Shown in pieces: positions 23,501 to 34,599 of a stretch of 64,000 nucleotides of DNA. Position 1 is the first letter of the stretch, and each line of letters begins with the position of its first letter. Location of the stretch: assembly GCA_015680685.1 (NCBI GenBank), contig MNCI01000885.1:46216-110215 (forward strand), in the 5' to 3' direction. The notes beneath the pieces were generated by a model, which had not been told where the DNA came from, ran no database searches, and worked only from the letters and a program-made list of their open reading frames with translations. Made by a program: the position numbers and the translations under genes. The stretch is from Gnetum montanum (Eukaryota; Streptophyta; Gnetopsida; Gnetales; Gnetaceae).

Positions 23501-23922
23501 TCATCTGCTATCACATAAAACTAGTAGAGCTCATCTACTACAATGTAAAATTGGCAAAGGTAGTCTACTATGACTATAAACTGGCACAAATTTTCTACCA
23601 TTACGTAAAACTAGCAAAGCATATCTACTATGACATTAAATTGGCACAGATGGTTCGCTACAACTTTAAACGGGCATATCCATCATTTGCTACAATGATA
23701 AACTAGCACAACGGTTTGCTGGGACCTTAAACTAGCACAGCCACCATTTTCCATGATGATAAACTAGCACTACAGTCTGCTAGGACCTTAAACTAGCATA
23801 GCCACTATCCGCTACGACGATAAACTAGCACAGCGGTCTGCTAGGACCTTAAACTAGTGCATCAAGGTCTACTAATACCTTAAACCAGCACATCAAATGG
23901 TCTACCAGGACCTTAAACTAGG
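23501..23922 (+). repeat. 30-bp tandem array after E3 integrase
   Basis: About 13 units ending in (a)taaaact(a/g)g. The first five are exactly 30 bp; later ones alternate 32 and 29 bp, a 61-bp higher-order unit ('...gatgataaa' then '...taggaccttaaa'). In the 30-bp part the plus frame is open and reads as a decapeptide repeat KLAxxxYYxx. It starts just past the integrase C-terminus, one frame over. Confidence 0.85.
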
Positions 23923-23929
23923 TTTACGG

Positions 23930-25217
23930 CACGTCCTTAGCATGTATCCATGACTCTAAAAACAAGCAAGTGCTTACAGTGCCAACACAGGGTGGGATGT
24001 TGTAGTTCCAGAATGCAGTTCATGATTCCAAGAAAACACCCTCTAGAATATATGCAACACCACTGCCCCTAGCATCCTACTGACCTTTTAGAGCTACTGC
24101 TACTATGGCCCTTAGCCCTAGTAGTAGCTTTTTTGGTCAACACTTGCAACTAGAGTCCTTGCACTATTGTGGCCCAGCCACAATGTTGCTATCCTTCGAC
24201 CCCTACTAACGCCTGAGCCCAAAAGACATTTAGTTGTTGTGTAGACAATCTCACAGCTGAACTGCATGATGTTTGCCTTAGGAAGGGACTCTTGAGCACT
24301 TACATCACCACAATTCCTAGCCTCCTCAGTGCCTACCTCTCCACATTGATGCTACCAGACTTACTGCTGGCCTTTCTGGTTTGGACATCGCAAGTCTCAG
24401 CAACAATGTCCAGTGTTCCAGCAGCGTCCAAGCAAGCAAGACCTTTACCTTCATTTTACTTGATGGTTTTTTGTTCTATTTTTCTCTCTATTGTGTTTGT
24501 AGGGTACATGCGAAAGCGGTGTCAATCACGGGTGCGTTTCGCCAAGTCAGCAGGGTGCTACATCGTTCCAAGGTGGTTGTCCTAACTATCTTTGCTACTT
24601 TGGATTGCACATCCTATCCTCCCTCTTAACCTCCTTTACCTCATTCCTTACACATGCAATTCTCCTTCTCATACCTCTTTTACGATTTTTTTCCTCAACG
24701 CTTGTAAAGCTCTACCATATGCTCAACCGCAAAGTCCATGATGCACATAATGCAACTCACTGCATGGGAAGCATCTATAGGCAGGTTAAAGCCCCACATG
24801 GATGTAACGCAACTCATCCTAGGAAGGAGACACCTATCTTGCAACAACAAGGTTGTTTGTAGATGAAAATAGCAAAACAAAAAGAGAAAAAGTATAAAAG
24901 AGAAAAAGCCCATGCAAAAAAAAGGTGCCCAAAACAAATGGCACATCAACTATTTCATATTGACCATCTCTAAGAATTCTGATGACAGGTCAGATGTTTG
25001 CAAAAGAAAGATGCTCATGCATATCGACTCCCTCACAAGCACTCCAACAAGGAACCACACTACTACTTCTTTCCCTTCTGAAAACTATCCTCACAAGCTC
25101 CATCCTTTTCCCTTTCCCTACATAACTATCCTAGCACTTCCAAGAATAGCTAATCAATATCTCAATGATCACTGAAGAGTGGTGTTAGCATCCTATCTTT
25201 CGTGGTGTTTTTTATGC
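23930..25217 (+). other. E3 3' region, no recognised gene
   Basis: About 1.3 kb between the tandem array and the polypurine tract. Overlapping plus-strand frames of 82-97 codons (24292-24585, 24381-24629, 24605-24862) match nothing I know. A pyrimidine-rich part lies at 24610-24700. CpG is less depleted than in E1 or E2. Tat-type elements often carry long 3' untranslated regions. Confidence 0.5.
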
Positions 25218-25218
25218 T

Positions 25219-25265
25219 TTGTCGATGTCTCTCGGGCCCATCCTCCAAACATCGACAAGGAGGGG
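25219..25265 (+). other. Hairpin and polypurine tract of E3
   Basis: tttgtcgatgt (25219-25229) pairs with acatcgacaa (25249-25258), flanking a 19-nt loop. The tract aaggagggg (25257-25265) overlaps the 3' arm. The LTR starts at 25270. Confidence 0.6.
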
Positions 25266-25269
25266 CTAA

Positions 25270-26896
25270 TGAAACACCATAAAATTTCAAGGCACTCTTG
25301 CTTCACCAAGGTCTTGGAATTAAGGTAAAAATTTCCACAAGTGTAGCCTCATGAACATTTGGTAGGAAATTAATGCACTATGTTTAGACTATTCAGTTTG
25401 GTAAGTTTTCTACTGCTAGAACCAACAAGCCTGATGGACTCTCTAACCTACCCACCTGGGTGATTCACCAGGCTAACAGTTTACTCAGAAACCATGCTGG
25501 GACATGTCGATGGTGCTCAGGATGGAAAAAATAATTCATAAAGTTTTTTAGTTGATAAGTCTACTACACTACGCAGCATAGCAGACTTTTGGAAAATCAA
25601 ACAAGTGTTCAACTTCAAGCTTCAACAAGATGTTCGCGTAGGCCAAAGCCAGAATTCAACTAACAGAGCGCTACGCTATGCTACGCTACATAGCGTAGCA
25701 AGGTTGGAACATGCAAAGACTCTTCTACCAGGCCACTTTAGCAAAGGGATTATGTCTAAAGGCATTTTGGCTTCCAAGGTTTTCATGTCTCGGTTAGCAT
25801 TTGAACCAAAGGTAAAGGTTTCTCGTAAAGTCCTGCTACTTTAACAAAAATGCAAGTAACATTGGCTGTTATGCCATGCTACGCTACGTAGTGTAGCATA
25901 GTGTAGCAAAGAATGTAAATCAATAATATGCTCCAAAAGTTAACCCTACATGCGCCAAGGATTTCAACAAGAAGCTAGTGATTTCAACGTAAGTTTTTTC
26001 TTCAAACTGGTGGCTACACTATGCTATGTTACATAGCGTAGCAAGTAGCTATGCTACGCCAATGTGCTATGCTAGATAGCATAGTGCAGCGTAGCAAGTA
26101 GATATGCTATGTTAATGTGTTTCATTACTCTCTTGCATTCTTGGCACACTTGAGTCCAGCATCTCCAGTTTCAACAACATGGTCACAGCGTAGCAAGTTC
26201 ATGACTGGCTTTGCACATCTACGCAGTATGGGCATGTCAACATTTCATGGCTCTAGGACATGTGGCATCTAAACCACATCTCTCACCTGCTCCTGGCCCT
26301 ATAAATACCCTAATGAGCAACGTTCAAAGGGTTGGCAATTTTAAGCATTATTGGCATTTTTTCGTGGTTGGCAAATTTTGACGATTGGCAAATTGTTTTC
26401 TTGAAAATTTCGAGTTGGCATCTTGTGTTGGCATTTGGCATTATCATATTTGTACGATCGACCTTTAAGTTCACACTCAAAAGCATAGTTGGCACATTCT
26501 GAGCATTCCAGTCATTCTTGAACTCTCTGTGCACTTCCAGCATTGTGTAAATTTTTGTACACTTCAAACAAGGAAGAGAATCGAACTTGTGATTTTGCGG
26601 TGGTGCATTTTCTTACCCTAGCTTATTCTATTATTTCATCATTATTTTCACTATTGAACATTATTTTTTGCATTCCTGCATCTATTAATCATCAGTTATA
26701 CCTCACGTTTTTAATATTTAAAACAATTTTTACGAAAGGTTAAGTTACACCGATTAAGTCCCTGTCTAATCGACCAGTCCGTTTAGGGTGCCCCATTTCC
26801 ATTTTATCCAGCATAGCCCTTGTGCGGACTCGAGGTTAAACTATTCACCCAAAAACCTCTAGATGTTTCCAGCCACCGACATTTTTGGTCACTACA
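25270..26896 (+). repeat. E3 right (3') LTR
   Basis: 1,627 bp, TGAAACACCATAAAATTTC to GGTCACTACA. U3 has an array of ctacgcta palindromes: 25679-25700 (10-bp arms, 2-nt loop), 25876-25899, 26067-26084 and others. TATAAATA lies at 26300-26307. The solo LTR at 12867 gives independent support for both ends. Confidence 0.9.
25669..26110 (+). promoter_or_regulatory. U3 palindrome array of family C
   Basis: At least four near-perfect inverted repeats built on gctacgctaYgtagcgtagc lie 200-630 bp upstream of the TATA box. The best is tgctacgcta-ca-tagcgtagca (25679-25700). Variants with ctatgcta show CpG-to-TpG decay. The solo LTR has equivalents at 13179-13200 and near 13280-13320. A transcription-factor or silencing-related binding array is likely. 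Confidence 0.6.
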
Positions 26897-27545
26897 AACA
26901 TCCATATCCATACCATCCTCCACATTCATCTACACACATCCCTTTGCCCTCTACCCTTACCTCTTACTTCATCCATCCAAGGTCAAATTCCTTCATAGTT
27001 GTAGTAATGAAATACTATGATGACTATAAATTTACAACCAACCTTCTAGTAGATTGGTTAAATAATCAATCCAAGAAACAACCATTTTCCAACCTAATAG
27101 TTCTCCCAAACCCTCACAACCTAATGTAGCTAGTCATCCTATATCTCTAGCACCCTCATCTTTTGCATGAAACATATTTAAGAGCTATTCAAATAAAATG
27201 TGGCCTTAGACCCACACTATGATGCTAACCCATGTTGTTTCGAACTGAATTAAGGCTATCAATATTCCCACAAAAACATTTGACCTAGAAAATCCTCTTA
27301 TTTACGTGCAAATCACTACACATGAGCCATGAAAGGCCCTTCTTGATTTTGGTTTTGATGGAAATATCATCTCCCATGACATGTACAAGGCCTAGAACTT
27401 TTCACCTCTCAATAAGAGCAACATCAATTTGGAATTTGCAAACTAGTCAATCACTATCTCTTTGGGATTAGTTGAGGACATTGTGACCATAGTTTGTGGG
27501 TGGTCCTATCTTGTTGATTTTCTAGTAATCAAGGTAGAAAAATAT
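26897..27545 (+). pseudogene. E2 end of gag and start of protease
   Basis: Resumes E2 after E3, in register with E4 from about 30630. 26900-27230 corresponds to the Pro-rich gag-protease linker. 27330-27365 reads LLDFGFDGNIIS, the protease active-site block with its Asp. LVEDIVTIVCGWSYLVDFLVIKVEK follows at about 27465-27542. Cut by E4 at 27546 and continued at 40696 with the 'aaaggtgactttt' equivalent of E4 'aaaagtgactttc'. Confidence 0.75.
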
Positions 27546-28368
27546 TGATGAGTTGTTGTTGGTTGGTTGCATCAAATACATGCCTACTAGTTGCATTTAT
27601 GGGGAGTCTAGATTGTAGTAGTAGCAAAGCTCTTGAATTTTTTCCATTCAAAAGATAGAATTTTTTCACTAAGTTCCCATAGTAGAAGTCATTGAGTGTA
27701 TGGATCTTTATTCAAGCATTGTTGTACCAAAGCACGACAGTGTGTGTGGCAATAAAGATGAGCTTTTTGATAAACCTTGTAGCACTTTAGATAGATTAGC
27801 TCTTTTATTTATGCATTCAATGTTTTTAATTATTTCTTTATTATTCTTAATTATCTCAATTATTTTCCAGCAATTGTGTTAATGAGATTATTAAGCTAGA
27901 TAGATTAAATACATAAGTAAGACCACTTCAAGCGTAACATGTATTCACTTGGTAATCCCAACGACATTATTGCTTGATATGCTAGCTAACATAGTGTTTG
28001 GTTGCCCAGTGATGGATACATGGGTTCAGGATGTGTATGGAAAGTGGGAATAGGTGCTTATGTTAGGATTATTTAAATGATTAGTTTATTAGTCATTTAG
28101 ATTAGTTAATTAAACTCATTTTTATCTACATTATGAGCACCCATAATATAAAATACAAAATGATAAAAATCAAATGCCTCAATTACACTTAACCATACCA
28201 ACAAATGCCAAAAGTGTAATTGGAAGGACAACAATTGACTTTAAGGTTAGATTTACTTCCTAAAGAGCTAGTTCACTAGAAACAATAAAGTCCATTGAAT
28301 TCAATTGGATTGTGCATGAACACTTGTGATTTGTATGGTTGGGCGTAAGGGTACCTTGCCACTCATCA
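27546..28368 (+). repeat. E4 5' LTR, U3 array deleted
   Basis: 823 bp, TGATGAGTTGT to CTCATCA. Against the 931-bp 3' LTR it lacks about 108 bp: ggttgcatc is joined directly to aaatacatgcctac. This removes all three U3 palindromes and the TATA box. The rest (R, U5) aligns throughout. Confidence 0.88.
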
Positions 28369-28369
28369 T

Positions 28370-28387
28370 AGGCATTGTTGTCGGGGA
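28370..28387 (+). other. E4 primer binding site
   Basis: aggcattgttgtcgggga, the best preserved of the tRNA-Asp-type sites next to E5's. Confidence 0.8.
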
Positions 28388-28519
28388 CTTTGTTTGTGGA
28401 ATGTGTGCTATCTAGATCTAAGTGGATACCACTAATATCATTGTACAAACCTAAAAGTCAGTAACATTCCCACTATACATAAATTATAAAAGCACACTGA
28501 CAATTTCATTCATTTTTAC

Positions 28520-30900
28520 AAAATATAATATTCTTCTTGTAAGCATGATGATACTAAACCATCAATCCTATAGGAATGCAAGGTGGTATGCACTCATCTA
28601 GATGAGTTTGTGTTCAATTTCAGCTTCATCCTACATCAAGATGAAAAAATGTGATGGCATGATATGCAGGGAAATGTTGTTTTTCCCCTCAATAGATTTG
28701 TACCCAAAATGTTAATTAAAATCCTTAAGAAGTTGGGCATAACAAATCTTCATGAAGATTACATTGTTGATGGACATGACACTTAGAACTATCGCCCCAC
28801 TGAAACACAATGTAAGTGGGATAAATGTCAGGAAAGACTTGATGAAGCTACAAAGGGAAAACATTACACTAACCCCTTATTCCTACTAGATCAAGAGGAC
28901 AATGATGATCCTCCCTTAGAATGTTCTCAACATGAAGAATTTCAACCCCTTGCTAATGATGATGAGGGTGTGAACTTGACCCTGTGATCAACCATTCATA
29001 AACTAGGTTTAAGGAAGAGTGATAGCCAAGTTAGGTACTTAGGTGAACATTGTAATAAAAAGGGATCTAATGATGGAGATTGTAAAAAGCATAAGAGTGG
29101 TGGTGGACACTATGGTAGTGGTGGCGGTCCATGTTCCTCTTCATTCTATTTATTTAATTTCAAACATTTCTCTTCATTTCATGGTTCTCATGAAAGAGAT
29201 TGTCAAAACAATTGTGATGAAGGTGATCGACAAAATCATAATGTTCGTGAAGGCTGCCAAAACTAAAGGGATGGCCAAAACCATCATTGACATCATCAAA
29301 GTAGAGATGATGATGAACCTTTACTAGCAACTTAAAAAATATGCTTAACATTGGAAAGACAATAAGAATTCCAACTAGGCATATGAAGGATAGTTAGATC
29401 AAGTGTCTAGATATGAACAATATCCCAAGATATGAGGGAGGATACAACTCTGATACATAGACACATCTGTAAGCTTTTCAAGATGCTTGTTCCTTACAAA
29501 CAATTGAGAATGAGTGGCAGAAACTTAAGCTTTTCCCAAGGATACTTATTAAGGAATCTGAAAGTTGGTACCAATCCTTAGAACCAAAATCTATCCAAAA
29601 ATGGAGTACCATGTTAGAATTGTTCAATGATAAATATCATATGTACTCTAGAGTGTATAATATAAGAAGGAAAACATAAGGCTAGAAACAAGGAGCACAT
29701 GAACCCTTGGATGCCACCATGGATTGATACTATTCACTCTTACATAGATTCCCTGGCCATGGTTACACTCAGAGGGAGTAGAAACAAGAAGAACCTTGGG
29801 GGTGTATGCCTAAGGGAGGTTGTTTGAAATGAGATCTCATCAAATCCAAAGGCTAATTGATTAAGTAGCAAAAAAAGAAGGTGAGCTACAAAAAAGGAGA
29901 GTTCTGAAGAGTATAATAGGGACCCATCCATCAAAAAATGGGAAGTCCAATTTTGTGATGAGGAGGAGTCACCACTTGATGAAGTGGTGAATAGAGAGAT
30001 CTTGCTTATCCAAAAATATATTTTTGACATTTCAACCAAGGTTAACAAGTTATGGGGCTCTTTGGATGGAAAGTTTTAAATCTCTTCGAAGATTACTAAA
30101 GAATCCAAAGAGCAAAATAGTGATCATAATCATAGATGGAAAAATGAAGCTAAACGTGCCTACCAAAGAGGTAAGGACAAAGCTATTGCATTAGAGGAAG
30201 TTGTGGAATTTGACTTTGATGATGAAGCCAAATGTGATATCTATCAATATGAATATCTAAAGGGATGTTTCCCTATGGTGTCACACTTACAAAAGTCTAG
30301 AGTATACACATTAAATTCTCACCTAGCACATAGGCAAGCTCCACGATGATTGCCTTATCCTCAAGGTAGTCCAAGATAGTTCCACCAACAATAACAAGCT
30401 TACTATCCAAGTGGAACCACTCCACAACCTTATGAATAGTACCAACCACAATCATGGAGAATGCCATTGCCAAGGTAGTAGTATCCTTATAAGAAACCAT
30501 ATCCATATAGGTAATATGTTTAGCAACCTGTGTCACCTAGAAGTTCAGCAAGTCATGCATCATTCCAACATCACTATTACCCTCCAGAATACCATTGAAC
30601 ACATTCACCATCTACTTGAGAGGAAAATCCATATTTGTAGCCTTATCATCCTTCACATCTCTTTGCACCTACAACTTCACCTTTAACTTAGTTACCTCCT
30701 ACTCCATTCATGTAGGATGAAATTTCTCCATAGCCACAACAATGAAATTCTACGAGGGTTACACATCCATAACCAATTTCTCAACCAAGTGGTCCAAATA
30801 ATCGATCAATGAAATGACATTTCTTTCGGCCTAAAAATCCTCTCTAGCCCTCACAACCTACTCTAGCTAATCATCCTATATCTCTAGGACCTTCATCCTC
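28520..30900 (+). pseudogene. E4 gag
   Basis: N-terminal block PQ-ECKVVCTHLDEFVFNFSF (about 28570-28630) and LIKILKKLGITNLHEDYIVD (28713-28775). A K/H/G/S-rich linker (29040-29290) carries HYGSGGG-type runs. The capsid core at about 29340-29690 has RHMKDSQIKCLDMNNIPRYE, KESESWYQSLEPKSI and KWSTMLELFNDKY, the usual retrotransposon gag pattern. A coiled segment (29830-30130) follows, then KCDIYQYEYLKGCFPM at 30228-30275, a C..C remnant where Athila proteins have a cysteine knuckle. A Pro/Tyr-rich linker leads into protease. Interrupted by many stops. Confidence 0.78.
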
Positions 30901-30959
30901 TACATCAAATATCTTCGAGAATCATTCAAACCAAGTGCCACCTAGGATTTGCACTATAA

Positions 30960-31530
30960 TGCTAAGTCATGTTATTTTTGACTGGATCAAGGTTGGCAAC
31001 CTTCCTACAAAAATATCTTATTCATGAAGTCTACTCATCTTTCTACATATTGAAATAAGAGCCATGTGAGGCTCTTCTTAACTCTAGTTCCAAAGTTAAC
31101 CTCATCTCCCATTATATGTACAAAGCCTAGAACCATTTAGATATAGTAGATCAATCGATTACTATTCCTTTGGGATTAGTAGAGGACATTGTGACCATAG
31201 TCCATTAGTGGTCTTGTCCTACTGATTTTTTGGTAATCAAGGTGGACAACTACAAAAGTGACTTTCCCATCATCATGGGAACGACTTGGTTAAGCATGGT
31301 CAATGCACGAATGGGTATAAGGGACCTATCTCTTGAAATATCTAAGGAGAATGAGTTAGGAAAAATTGAGAAGAGGCATATTCCATGCATCACGTATAGC
31401 GACAATGGGTGTAATTGTGTACAAAAGATTTGGTCAATCAAAAGCACATACATTAAGGCTTGTAATCAGTGTGTGCAAGAAATTAATATTCAATGGTGTA
31501 TGTACATAGTATCCACAAAGTAGAAGGGCA
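30960..31530 (+). pseudogene. E4 aspartic protease remnant
   Basis: The active-site block reads EALLNSSSKVNLISH (31067-31111): the catalytic Asp is Asn and the DxG motif is lost, so this copy is inactive. Downstream, LVEDIVTIV and FLVIKVDNYKSDFPIIMGTTW (about 31225-31290) match the flap-end block, in a run open to 31523. The same region in E2 keeps the Asp. Confidence 0.72.
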
Positions 31531-31559
31531 TCTAATGGCTGATAGCTAATTTAGATAGT

Positions 31560-32790
31560 AGCACAATATGCATGGAGCCAACTAAGAGTTTAACTTATGC
31601 ATATGTTGAAGGCATAGATAAAATTGAACAAGTCCATTCCCAACTCTCTAATGGAGATGATGATAACTATTGGGGAGAGTTAAATATCCCTAATCACTTC
31701 AAGCAAGGGCCCTTAGAACTAAAAGCTTTACTAGTAGGAATGAAGTATGCATTTTTAAAGAATGGTAAACCAGTCATCATTAATGCCAAACTTGCTCCTG
31801 AATAAAAAGAAAAGTTGAATGATCAACAGCCTTTGGTTGGTTATATCCAGAGCTAACAGGAATCGATCCAAGGATATGATAGCATCGCATCTACATTGAC
31901 CTAGCCATGAATCTTAGAAAGTAGCCACAAAGATGGCTAAACCCCAAATTGAAGTAAATCATTAAGAAGGAAATAGAGCAACTCCTCAAGATAAGGGTTA
32001 TCTATCCAATTGCGGATAGTGAGTGGATTATCCCACTAGTAATTGTACCAAGGATGGTAAATCATAGGTTTGCATTGAGTTTAGGTTGTTAAATATGGCA
32101 ACATTTAAGGGTCACTTTCCTCTGCCATTTGTGGATCAAGTATTAGACATCATATCTAGGCATTATTATTATAGTTTCTTGGATGATTATAGTGGCTATA
32201 ACCAAATCCAAATTGTGCTCAAAGACCATGCTAAGACAGCATTCATGAGTCCCTAGGAAACTTTTTCATACTGTAAGATGCAATTTGACCTATGTAATGC
32301 CCCTGCAACATTTCAATACTTTGTCCTTAGTATCTTTCAATAATAAATTGTTAGTGGTATTGAAGTTTTCATGGATTACTTCTCCACCTACAAAGATACA
32401 TTTGAGAAAGCTTTGGACCGACTTGAGCAAGTACTAAAGAGATGTGTTGAGACAAACCTACTGCTCAATTAGCAAAAAAGCCATCTCATAGTCCAAGAAG
32501 GCATTGTACTAGGGCACCGAATTTCATAGAAAGGGATTGAGGTAGACCTAGAAAAAAAAATCATCTAAGGAATAACATGCCAACTAGAGACCGCTAAATA
32601 TGTTTAGTCATTTCTTGGACACATTGGTTACTATCAATGCTTTATTGAGAATTTCTCTAAGATTGGAAAACTATTGGTAGAACTTACAAAGAAAGATGCA
32701 TCCTTCATTTTGACTAAGAAATGTGAAAATAAATTTCAACAATTAAAAGAGAAACTCATAGAAACACCAATCCTATGAGCACCTAATTGG
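31560..32790 (+). pseudogene. E4 reverse transcriptase remnant
   Basis: RT blocks in order: KEIEQLLKIRVIYPIADSEW (31966-32025), TFKGHFPLPFVDQVLD (32103-32150), YYYSFLDDYSGYNQIQIVLK (32167-32226), FDLCNAPATFQYFV (32284-32325), then the catalytic motif as FMDY instead of FMDD (about 32367-32378), TNLLLN-QKSHLIVQEGIVLGH (32452-32517) and the SFLGHIGYYQCFIENFSKI connection (32610-32667). The lost second Asp and multiple stops make it dead. These blocks are those of the Athila lineage. Confidence 0.85.
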
Positions 32791-33291
32791 TCCAAACCAT
32801 TCCATATCATGATAGATACATCTAACTATGCTTTGGAAGTAGTACTCACACAGATGGACGATAAGAAATGTCCATATTGTATCCACTGCATGAGTTGAAG
32901 CATTGTTGGAGTGTAGTTAAATTACACCACCATGGAGAAAGAATTAATGGTATTGGTGTATGCACTAGAAAAGTTTAGACATTATGTGGTAGGTTACAAA
33001 ATATTTGTACATATGGACCATAGTGCAATTCACCTCCTTATGAATAAGATGATAGTGAGCCCTCGTGTTATACAATGGCTTGAGATCTTGCAAAAATTTA
33101 ATCTTACTATGGTAGATCAAAAAGGGATTGAGAATGTGGTCACTGACCATATTTCTTACTTAAGATGGAATAACAAAGAGGATGAGAGCCTGCTCTCTTA
33201 TCAGTTTCTAGATGAACTCCTCTTTATTGGAGTAATAAATGAATGCTTGAAAAAGCAGTATAGTATAATGACATCCTTACATATCTTCTAA
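32791..33291 (+). pseudogene. E4 RNase H domain
   Basis: FHIMIDTSNYALEVVLTQMD (32800-32860), then an open run 32932-33291 with MEKELMVLVYALEKFRHYVV, FVHMDHSAIHLLMNK, and ENVVTDHISYLRW. All four acidic catalytic positions (D-E-D-D) are present, a contrast with the broken RT and protease next to it. It degrades the RNA strand during reverse transcription. Only one RNase H is present, unlike E3. Confidence 0.85.
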
Positions 33292-33299
33292 CTCAAGAG

Positions 33300-34500
33300 A
33301 TTCCACAAGACTTGAATTTTAAGAAGAAGTAACAATTTCTTCATTGGGTCAAATACTTCATGGAAATCAACAAACACCTTTACAAGTTGTGTGTCGATGG
33401 CTTGATCCATTGGTGTGTTCCTGATGAAGATCAACTGTGTGTTCTACAAGATGTCCATGAAGGACCTTGTGAAGGCCACTATGTAGGGAGATGCATGACC
33501 ATAAAAATCTTGATGGTAGGATACTATTGGCCCACAATATTTAGGGACACCAGTTTTTCAAGTCTTGTGAACATTGTTAACATGACAGGGGGATGACCAC
33601 TCTCGTATGGAAGGTCCTCAATAGTGGATTTAACCACAAGAACCTTTTGACATATGGGTTATTGATTTCATGGATCCCATCACATCCATGTCTAATGAGA
33701 AAGCATATATTATAGTAGTAGCTGACTATTGTACAAAATGGGTTGAAGTGATAGCCATTATAGATTGCACATCATCCACTTCCATAAGATTTATACAACA
33801 TATTGTAAATAGGTTTGGAGTGTTGCATTCATTAATTTCTGATAATGGAACTCATTTCATAAGTGTCACATTTAGAAAATTAATGCAATGCTTGGGGGTA
33901 GAAAATAAATTAACAACACCTTACCATCCCCAAGCCAATGGTCAAGCAAAGGTAACCAACTAAGAGATTACAAATATATTAACATGAACCATTAGCAAAT
34001 ATAGGAAGGATTGCAGCACAAAAAATAATAATGCTCTTTAACTTGGAAACTTCCTATTGGATATTCTCCCTTTAAGTTAATGTATGAAAAAATTCCAATG
34101 CTCCCAATTCAATCTAAGCTTCGTACATTCTCAATGGCTTATGAACTAAACCTTGACCTAAGTTTAGCACAAAAAGAGAGATTGATCAATTTGAATATGC
34201 TAGAAAAAAATCACTTAGTGGCCCTATCTTTGAATGTGGTGAACAAGGCATTTAAAAAGTAATTCCATGACCTTAGAATTAGGAAAATAATGTTTCAACC
34301 AAGAGATAAGATCCTCTATTGGAACCCCACACATGTACCTTAAAAGGAAAAATTTCAAACATTGTGGGATGGACCTTATATAATTGATCAAACCTTTTCC
34401 TCTAGGGCCATGATAATTTACAAACTTGATAGCCCAAATAAAAAGTAGTTGGCGAATATCCAAAAAATTAAACCTTTCCTAAAACTAAGATTGGCCAGTG
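33300..34500 (+). pseudogene. E4 integrase remnant
   Basis: Zinc-binding region 33360-33596: VHEGPCEGHYVGRCMTIKIL and VGYYWPTIFRD; the Cys pair is partly lost. The core, open at 33670-33963, starts with DFMDPITSMSNEKAYIIVVA; SDNGTHF holds the second Asp, and PYHPQANGQAKVTN is followed after a stop by the catalytic Glu. A C-terminal domain is recognisable at about 34290-34480 (QPRDKILYWNPTHVP, LWDGPYII). Frames change at 33600 and 33963. Confidence 0.83.
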
Positions 34501-34599
34501 TAACTACTACCTCACCTAATGGACATCCACATTCTATCTTTCGGATCTCCTCCGTCCAACTCAATCATGGGGGAGATGGCCATTCGTGTTGACCATTAC

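Larger units (their letters stand above)
19646..26896 (+). mobile_element. E3: Tat-like element (family C) with inverted U5 ends
   Basis: Bounded by TGTAG...CTACA and flanked by a 5-bp duplication AACAT (19641-19645 and 26897-26901). The empty site is seen in E4 at about 30620-30640 (gaggaaaatccatatttg), where the flanks are joined. The right end is a full LTR (25270-26896). The left end is not an LTR in direct orientation but the inverted copy of the last ~303 bp of that LTR. Between them lie pol (RT, RNase H, second RNase H, integrase), a 30-bp repeat array and a 3' untranslated region. Gag, protease and the normal 5' LTR are absent. 7,251 bp. Confidence 0.88.

Noticed and set aside
23501-23922. 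CRISPR-like array
   Set aside because: Units are contiguous and degenerate, without unique spacers, and lie in a plant retroelement.
24292-24862. Host gene or extra element gene in overlapping 82-97 codon frames
   Set aside because: No recognisable domain, overlapping frames, and position in the 3' region of E3.
19646-26896. E3 as a DNA transposon with long terminal inverted repeats
   Set aside because: TG...CA ends, a 5-bp duplication, an LTR confirmed by a solo copy, and RT/RNase H/integrase inside make it a retroelement.
29740-30048. 102-codon minus-strand frame, similar to ones at 18849 and 51485
   Set aside because: Shared only because each lies antisense to the same gag segment; no start or domain evidence.
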